64,000 nucleotides of DNA, from the IMG/VR virus record IMGVR_UViG_3300031857_015401, positions 28,871 through 92,870 of that record; one strand, given 5' to 3'. The position numbers and the translations under genes are program-made. The stretch's first letter is position 1. Every line of letters begins with the position of its first letter. Origin of the DNA: a virus. Under the pieces are notes generated by a model. It searched no databases and was not told the origin of the DNA. It saw only the letters and a list, made by a program, of their open reading frames with translations. This document shows positions 58,624 through 64,000 of the stretch, piece after piece.

Positions 58624-60438
58624 TTACTTATCTATTAAATCTTTCAATTTTTGATCTATTTCGACTAAAGAATTTCTACCTTTAGATAAATCTATAGTTT
58701 CAGGACTATTAAATAATGTATTTTCTAATATTAAATCTAAATCATTTCTTACTAATCTTTCTGTTGGCATTCCAGTATCACCTTCTGGTGGTGGTGCCGG
58801 TGCTCCTCCACCTGTATCTCCTCCTGGAGGTGGTGCCGGTGATCCTCCACCTGTATCTCCTCCCGCTTCTCCTCCAGCAGCTGGAGCCCCTTCTTTTTTA
58901 CCATAAAGTTTATCTATATTATCAAATATACCTGTTTTAGTAATTACTTCTGCGGTTTTTTCTAATTCAGCATAAACCGCTCTTTCAATTCTTTGTTGTT
59001 GCACATCTAATCTTATCTCTTCATCAGAAAACCCTAAAATGTGTTTTTTAGCCCATGACCCTGATACAGGTGCCAATGACTTTGCTACTTCTGCCGTCGC
59101 ATCTTTATAAAGAGTTATCTTTTCTTTCCATATTTCTAAATTTAATAATTCACCTTGTTTAGATGGATTATTTAAACTTAAAGTAAAGTTGGTTAATTCA
59201 TCTTCAAACCCTAATAAAAATAAATGGATGATTGCTATTTTATTTAATTCAGCAATCATTGATTTTTGTATTCTATTAATTGTTCTTGCAAATCTTATAT
59301 CAAGTAAAGATAAGTTTTTACCGTCACCTACCGCCTCTTCAAATCCTAAATATGCTTTAGGTATTCTTAATGCGGTTACAAGTTTCTTTTGAATATATTC
59401 AATATCCGCAATTTCTGCCAAGTTAGCAGCACCCGCCAAAGTAGTAATTGGTTCGGGGGCACCAGCATCCCTAACAGGAATAAAGTAATCTTGATCTACA
59501 GCCATTTGGTTGTATCTCATATCAACATTACCTGTTTTATTATCAACAATTTGATCTCTTTTAAATTTACCGGCAACCCTTTGTACGTAAGCATCAACAT
59601 CTTTATCGTCCATATTACCAACAAATACTTTAAATACTCTTCTTTCAGGTGCTCTTGATACACGATATATTAACATCGCATCTTCACATAATAAAAGTTG
59701 TTTCCAAATACGCCTTGCTTTTTCTAACATAGATGTACCATAAGGTAATTTTCTATCATCACCTAATATTCTAAAATGACCAACTTCCCAAGTGTTAAAT
59801 TCCATATTTTTTTCTTTCCAAACAAACTTTAAAGCATCGTTCTCCATTTCTTGACTATATTTGTCAGGTTGAAATCTCATACCTTTTTCTAATCTTTCAA
59901 TTTGGATGTTTGGTAATTGCTGACAACCAACAATACCTTTTTCAGGGTCTAACTTTAAATAAATAAAATTGTCACCAAACTTACAAGTGTTTCTTGTCCA
60001 CATTGGTAAGTTTGTATTGATGTCTAATTTATTTGTAAATAAATCGGTTAATACTTGTTTTATTCTTTTTGATTCCGAATAAACTTTTAAGATTATACCG
60101 TCTTGATCTGGTGTTGTTGATTCCTCGGCATATATATCTAACGCCGCAGATATTTCAGGAGTATATTCCATTGATTCATAATCGTAATACGATGCCATCC
60201 TTGTCGGTTCGTAATAAACCGCTTGTTGATATAAATTACTTTCAACTTTTTGCCATTGTTGTCCAATGTACATAGTTTGTTGAGACTGTAATTTTTCAGT
60301 TTCGTATTCTTGTTTGTTTGTTGTTTTTAGTAATTCTTTTTTGTCGAATTTAAAAACAGGTGTTTGTTGGTCTAAGTTGGCGTTAGGTCCAAAAACTCTC
60401 CCTAATCTTTGCCAAACTGTATATTTTTGTTCTGCCAT
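58624..60438 (-). CDS. portal vertex protein (T4 gp20-like)
   Basis: The 604-residue protein matches gp20: ASYYDYESMEYTPEISAALD near the start, FGDNFIYLKLDPEKGI, RIWKQLLLCEDAMLIYRVSR, APERRVFKVFVGNMDDKD and VAGKFKRDQIVDNKTGNVD, then DIEYIQKKLVTALRIPKAYL. Twelve copies form the ring through which DNA enters and leaves the head. The last 100 residues hold a flexible Pro/Gly linker (GGSPAPPPGGDTGGGAPAPP) and a short C-terminal helix. It follows the terminase gene, as in T4. Confidence 0.93.
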   Translation of the reverse strand: MAEQKYTVWQRLGRVFGPNANLDQQTPVFKFDKKELLKTTNKQEYETEKLQSQQTMYIGQQWQKVESNLYQQAVYYEPTRMASYYDYESMEYTPEISAALDIYAEESTTPDQDGIILKVYSESKRIKQVLTDLFTNKLDINTNLPMWTRNTCKFGDNFIYLKLDPEKGIVGCQQLPNIQIERLEKGMRFQPDKYSQEMENDALKFVWKEKNMEFNTWEVGHFRILGDDRKLPYGTSMLEKARRIWKQLLLCEDAMLIYRVSRAPERRVFKVFVGNMDDKDVDAYVQRVAGKFKRDQIVDNKTGNVDMRYNQMAVDQDYFIPVRDAGAPEPITTLAGAANLAEIADIEYIQKKLVTALRIPKAYLGFEEAVGDGKNLSLLDIRFARTINRIQKSMIAELNKIAIIHLFLLGFEDELTNFTLSLNNPSKQGELLNLEIWKEKITLYKDATAEVAKSLAPVSGSWAKKHILGFSDEEIRLDVQQQRIERAVYAELEKTAEVITKTGIFDNIDKLYGKKEGAPAAGGEAGGDTGGGSPAPPPGGDTGGGAPAPPPEGDTGMPTERLVRNDLDLILENTLFNSPETIDLSKGRNSLVEIDQKLKDLIDK

Positions 60439-60476
60439 AGTTTTTTTATTAAAAAAATAATATCAAAAGAATAAAA

Positions 60477-62255
60477 TTAAACTCTTCTTCCTCCGAATAA
60501 CCATAAATACTTTTGATAATCACTTTGAGTTACTGTATTTCTATTCATTCCCATTTGATCATACATTGTTACAGGTATTCCTGGATTAAAATTTTGGTGT
60601 GAGTCTTTAAATGTTGAAGTTTCTGTTGCCCAAGATTCTAACATCGCCTTTGCTTGTTCAGTTGCTTTTTCTAATTTTGAAAATGAGGTTTCTGCAACAT
60701 ATAACGCCATAGCCATTGCCATTATAAGGTCATCATGTTGTCCTTTTTGATGGTCAGGTTTTCCGTTTATATATACAAAAGTATTTAATTCGTTATACAG
60801 TCTTTGGGACCTAACTCCAAAATCGTGTCTTAATGCCTCCTCAAAGGCGGCAACTATTTGGACTCTTTTTGAATTAAAGTTAATACCAGGTATTTTATCT
60901 TGTGCTTTTGGGTCCCATTTCCATTTATCAGCAGGATTAATACCGTCCACATATAAATTTTTATACCCTAATTCTTGGAGTTTTCTTGATGTCGCAACAC
61001 CCATACCACCGGTTATATCCGTAACAATAAACGCATTATACATTATTCCCCATTTGTAAGCAATTTCTGCAACAACATCAGGAGGGACTTTTCCAATGTA
61101 TTCTAAAACTTGTTCTCTATTATCAAAATCAATAATTGTAAATGTTGTAAAATCCTCACTATCACCACGAGAAACGTCCATACCCATAATATATCGATGA
61201 CCAGCAACAGGTTCTTTCCATTGCCATAATGCACCACCCATTAATTTATTGTTCGGTTCTTTTAATTGGTTATCTTTTATGGTTTTCATAGTTTCAGGAG
61301 GTATTACATTATCTCCCGAACCTAAAAAGTTACATTCAAGTTCTTGTGATATTTTTCTTCTATCAAACTTTAATTTTTTAGCCATGGCCTCAAACCAAGA
61401 ACTATAAGCCTTGTATCCACCATTTTCTATCCTTTCTTTTATTTCATTAAAATCTCTATCAGAAACTTTAATCTCTGAATAATCTATAGTTATTTCATTA
61501 TCTTTATAGTCAGCCCTATTTAACATATAATGAACAATATCACTACATTTAATTAGTTTTAAATCTTTTGAGTATCTCGGATCTCTAAACCAATACATTT
61601 CAGTAATTCTGAAGTCATTCATTCCTTTAATTGCCTGACTGTATATTGAGTAATAGATAGGGTCAAATCCATTTGGTGTTGAAATTACAATTACTTTACC
61701 TCCTGTTGAAAGGGAAGCCATACATGCTGACCAAAAATCCTCATCGGCATTAATATAAGCCGCCTCGTCAAATATTAATATTGTTGGGGTATATCCACGT
61801 AAAGCATCTTTTGATGTTGCAACCGCCTTTACCTCACAACCATTAGTTAATTTAAAATGTCTTTGTGAATTTTTTTCATTAGAAAACCCAACACCCATCC
61901 ATTTTGGCCATTGTTCAACAAACGCACGAACTTTATTTGCCATCTCAACGGCAGTATCCATTTTGTTTGCGATAATTAGGATTTTTTCAGGTTTTTCTTT
62001 ACGAGCAAAAACTAATCTTTTTGATGCCCATGCTGAGGTTACAGTAGAAACGCCTGCCTGACGATATTTTAATGCAATATTTTCATCACATTCGTCATAA
62101 TCTTTAACCAAAGTAACTTGGTCATTAAATAGTTCTAATGGTACGTATTTTGATTGTGTGTTGTCGTATGTTTGTAAATATGTTTTAAGTGCGTATGGTG
62201 TATCATTTACGCATTTTGCATATTCTAATAAGGCTTGTTCCCTTGTTAACGACAT
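60477..62255 (-). CDS. terminase large subunit (T4 gp17-like)
   Basis: The 592-residue packaging motor has an ATPase half and a nuclease half. The P-loop region is ALKYRQAGVSTVTSAW at 61-76, the Walker B acids are D163-E164 in TILIFDEAAYI, and the coupling motif is VISTPNG. The nuclease half begins at about 350, with D360 in YIMGMDVSRGDSEDFTTF. In the P-loop the usual G-K-T/S is G-V-S-T, with no lysine at its normal place, so another residue must contact the phosphates. Flanked by the portal and a DUF3008-like gene. Confidence 0.92.
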   Translation of the reverse strand: MSLTREQALLEYAKCVNDTPYALKTYLQTYDNTQSKYVPLELFNDQVTLVKDYDECDENIALKYRQAGVSTVTSAWASKRLVFARKEKPEKILIIANKMDTAVEMANKVRAFVEQWPKWMGVGFSNEKNSQRHFKLTNGCEVKAVATSKDALRGYTPTILIFDEAAYINADEDFWSACMASLSTGGKVIVISTPNGFDPIYYSIYSQAIKGMNDFRITEMYWFRDPRYSKDLKLIKCSDIVHYMLNRADYKDNEITIDYSEIKVSDRDFNEIKERIENGGYKAYSSWFEAMAKKLKFDRRKISQELECNFLGSGDNVIPPETMKTIKDNQLKEPNNKLMGGALWQWKEPVAGHRYIMGMDVSRGDSEDFTTFTIIDFDNREQVLEYIGKVPPDVVAEIAYKWGIMYNAFIVTDITGGMGVATSRKLQELGYKNLYVDGINPADKWKWDPKAQDKIPGINFNSKRVQIVAAFEEALRHDFGVRSQRLYNELNTFVYINGKPDHQKGQHDDLIMAMAMALYVAETSFSKLEKATEQAKAMLESWATETSTFKDSHQNFNPGIPVTMYDQMGMNRNTVTQSDYQKYLWLFGGRRV

Positions 62256-62258
62256 TCA

Positions 62259-62834
62259 TTATCTTTTAAACTTTTTAATTGTTTTTAATAAATCACCTTT
62301 TGTTGTTGTTGGATTTAAATGACTTTCAATTAATTTCATTATACTCTCTTCAAGTTTTTTTACATTTTCTTTAGATTCCGATTTCTTTTTTTCAGGAAGT
62401 CCTTTGTGTTTTGTTGATGCGAAATCTTTTAAATCTTTTTTAAACATATCTTTTGACATATCTTGGACTTTTTTTGAGACTTTTGATTTTGGTGTATCTC
62501 CTTTTTTAACAGAAAGAGCTAAACCCATTAGTTTTTGTTGTTGTTTTGAAACCGATCTTTCGGTCATTTCCATTTCACCAACAGTAGCAGTATCGTCGTT
62601 TGGGTTCATTTTAACTTTATCTGGGTCAGTAGTTTTAACCTTTTCAAAAAATTTCTTTTGGTCATTAGCATCTTTAAGATTATATTTTGTACTAGTAACA
62701 CTAGTCTCTTCTTTAGTTTCTTTTTTAGATTTTTTTGCTCTTTCATAAAGAACATTTATTTGATTAGATGTTAAGTTTTCTAAAAAAGAGATTGAAACTC
62801 CCTCTTGTAATAATGTCTGTATTTTATAATTCAT
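62259..62834 (-). CDS. DUF3008-like phage protein with a capsid-targeting-like start, 191 aa
   Basis: The central segment SKQQQKLMGLALSVKKGD, then VSKKVQDMSKDMFKKDLKDF and ASTKHKGLPEK, fits a small family often labelled DUF3008 in T4-like phages. The N-terminus MNYKIQTLLQEG carries L-Q-E followed by G, like a prohead protease cleavage site. The start at 62834 was preferred; an in-frame ATG at 62846 would add four residues. The rest is Lys/Glu/Ser-rich and probably flexible. It overlaps the upstream gene by 11 bases. Confidence 0.65.
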   Translation of the reverse strand: MNYKIQTLLQEGVSISFLENLTSNQINVLYERAKKSKKETKEETSVTSTKYNLKDANDQKKFFEKVKTTDPDKVKMNPNDDTATVGEMEMTERSVSKQQQKLMGLALSVKKGDTPKSKVSKKVQDMSKDMFKKDLKDFASTKHKGLPEKKKSESKENVKKLEESIMKLIESHLNPTTTKGDLLKTIKKFKR

Positions 62835-63243
62835 GTGTCCCATCACTTACCAAATTTTTTTCCCATTTTAATACGATGTCTCTTTCGTATAATTTGTTTT
62901 CAACACTGTCAACACTCTCTCCGTATTGAAAAACAAGACGTTTTCTTTTATTTATTAAAATTTCATCACTATCACCCTTTTCCCAACCTAAAGCAATTAC
63001 ACCATCAACAGCATCATAAACACCAAAAAAATCTGAATTTTGAATTAAAATAAGTTCAATTTCAGAATTTTTTAAAACACCAACTTTTTTTACGTAATCA
63101 ATATTAGGTGGTTGTGGTCTTCCATTTGCTGGTTCTGCATCCCAATCATCACCCCAAACATCATCAACATCAGAAAAGATAAATTCATATATATTATCTC
63201 CTCTAAAATTAGGTCCTAATTCGTTTACATAAACTAAATTCAT
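62824..63243 (-). CDS. hypothetical phage protein near the terminase, 139 aa
   Basis: It opens MNLVYVNELGPNFRGDNIYE, then has FIFSDVDDVWGDDWDAEPAN and later ELILIQNSDFFGVYDAVDGV. Strands alternate with acidic loops, so it is likely a compact alpha/beta protein. Similar proteins with NELGPNYKGxxIYEF starts accompany terminase genes in other T4-like phages as I recall, without a known role. Its start overlaps the gene upstream (ATGA) and its end overlaps the next. Confidence 0.6.
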   Translation of the reverse strand: MNLVYVNELGPNFRGDNIYEFIFSDVDDVWGDDWDAEPANGRPQPPNIDYVKKVGVLKNSEIELILIQNSDFFGVYDAVDGVIALGWEKGDSDEILINKRKRLVFQYGESVDSVENKLYERDIVLKWEKNLVSDGTHEL

Positions 63244-64000
63244 ATAACCCTCCCTCTTGGTGTTACTCTATATTGTTTTCCGTTTTTAACAAAAATTAAA
63301 TTTTCTTGGTTTGTTCTACCAATAAACTTAGCATTTTCATTTAACATCGCTAAACCTGTTTCAAACTGATCGATAGTTTCACTTAATTTTCTTAATTCTT
63401 TTTTTGTTTCAACTAATTGTAATTTTTTTCTTAAAAAGTCTTTTTTTCTTTTTTCTTCTAAAATTGGTTTTTCTGAAGGTTTAATATCAAAATATTTAGA
63501 TAAAACTTTTGCAACATTAGATTCCATAACAGGAGGTTCTGATGGTGGTGCAGGTTCATTAGATGGTTCCTCACCCATTGGTGGTTCTGTCATATCTAAA
63601 TCTTCTTCTGTTCCCATATCTAAATCCTCATCTCCCATATCATATTCATCCCCTTCATCAAATTTAGCCATTATATCGTCTTTATCGTCTTCGTCTAGAT
63701 TTTCTAAATTAATTGCCGATAATATAGAATTAACAACATATTTAATATCTTGTGAATCCATTCCTTTATCTTTGTCAAAAGATCTTATTTTTTGACTTAA
63801 TCTTCCTGTAAGTTTTTGTATTGATTTTAACCCTGACGGTCCTGAAGGTTGTTCTTCATCATCTGAAGGTTCCTCCATTCCCATATCTTCTCCTTCAGGT
63901 GCTGGTGGTTCCATTCCCATATCTTCTCCTTCAGGTGCTGGTGGTTCCATTCCCATATCTTCTCCTTCAGGTGCTGGTGGTTCCATTCCCATATCTTCTC
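63240..64000 (-). CDS. acidic repeat protein of the head module, C-terminal part (runs off the window)
   Basis: The frame is open to the right edge. From the visible side it starts with 12-residue repeats (EGEDMGMEPPAP), then an acidic helical part (LENLDEDDKDDIMAKFDEGD) and a C-terminal third with FLRKKLQLVETKKELRKLSE and AMLNENAKFIGRTNQENLIF, ending YRVTPRGRVI. The composition resembles internal core or scaffold proteins. An ATG at 63992 is in the repeat and is unlikely to be the real start. Confidence 0.6.
   Translation of the reverse strand, partial: EDMGMEPPAPEGEDMGMEPPAPEGEDMGMEPPAPEGEDMGMEEPSDDEEQPSGPSGLKSIQKLTGRLSQKIRSFDKDKGMDSQDIKYVVNSILSAINLENLDEDDKDDIMAKFDEGDEYDMGDEDLDMGTEEDLDMTEPPMGEEPSNEPAPPSEPPVMESNVAKVLSKYFDIKPSEKPILEEKRKKDFLRKKLQLVETKKELRKLSETIDQFETGLAMLNENAKFIGRTNQENLIFVKNGKQYRVTPRGRVI
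63875..64000. repeat. 36-bp tandem repeat coding for a 12-residue acidic/Pro unit
   Basis: Three identical full copies start at 63875, 63911 and 63947, and a partial fourth begins at 63983 and leaves the window. The unit keeps the reading frame. The total copy number cannot be known here. Confidence 0.85.

Noticed and set aside
1-64000. tRNA genes, integrase, attachment sites
   Set aside because: Gaps between genes are short and none shows a cloverleaf or CCA-type end; no recombinase motif was seen in any protein.

Overview
The window is a 64 kb piece of an AT-rich, T4-like (myovirus) phage genome. The virion genes settle this: terminase large subunit, portal, prohead protease, scaffold, gp23-type major capsid protein, a long contractile-tail sheath, a gp13-type neck protein and a gp5-type baseplate protein. 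The phage also carries a family B DNA polymerase and a gp55-type late sigma factor. Several features point to a host in the Bacteroidota, probably a flavobacterium-like one. These are a bS21 ribosomal protein of the Bacteroidota type, two exported proteins whose C-termini resemble type IX secretion (T9SS) sorting tails, signal peptides ending in -AQ/-SQ, and the near absence of Shine-Dalgarno sequences. Both ends of the window cut through genes. No tRNA, CRISPR array, insertion sequence, integrase or reverse transcriptase was seen.

Layout. 1-5472 (mostly minus strand): a HAD-like protein, the tail sheath and two probable neck/tail-completion proteins, with a tiny ribbon-helix-helix-like gene on the plus strand. 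5531-9875 (plus): a SNF2-type helicase, a metallopeptidase/superoxide dismutase fusion, the neck protein and a small unknown. 9872-18521 (minus): DNA polymerase, then tail-fibre and lectin-like tail genes. 18573-21082 (plus): small unknowns including a WYL-like protein, closed by a strong terminator. 21170-40441 (plus): about 19 kb of tightly overlapping genes, mainly for sugar-nucleotide and glycan synthesis (around nine glycosyltransferase-like proteins, an epimerase, short DegT-like proteins, methyltransferases, acetyltransferases), with an exonuclease, a dUTPase and PhoH mixed in. 40441-47380 (plus): late sigma factor and baseplate/tail genes. 47377-52223 (minus): an accessory block with a Cys-containing protein, a membrane protein, a CUB/GEVED secreted protein and a secreted subtilisin. 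52445-64000 (minus): the head module (capsid, scaffold, protease, portal, terminase) interrupted by a lone plus-strand bS21 gene.

How it fits together. Head and tail genes are split over several blocks on both strands. A TATTTATA box lies a few to a few tens of bases upstream of many late-gene starts on either strand and is absent from the polymerase, the glycan island and the exported-protein genes. I infer that it is the late promoter read by the gp55-like sigma factor. The bS21 homologue may adapt host ribosomes that ignore Shine-Dalgarno sequences. The glycan island probably decorates the virion or the host surface. The subtilisin and CUB/GEVED proteins look built for export by the host. 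Several small proteins begin with a short helix ending in [L/I/V]-x-E, like T4 capsid-targeting sequences, and may be internal head proteins. Function calls come from reading the translated sequences by eye and from memory of the families; no database search was run.
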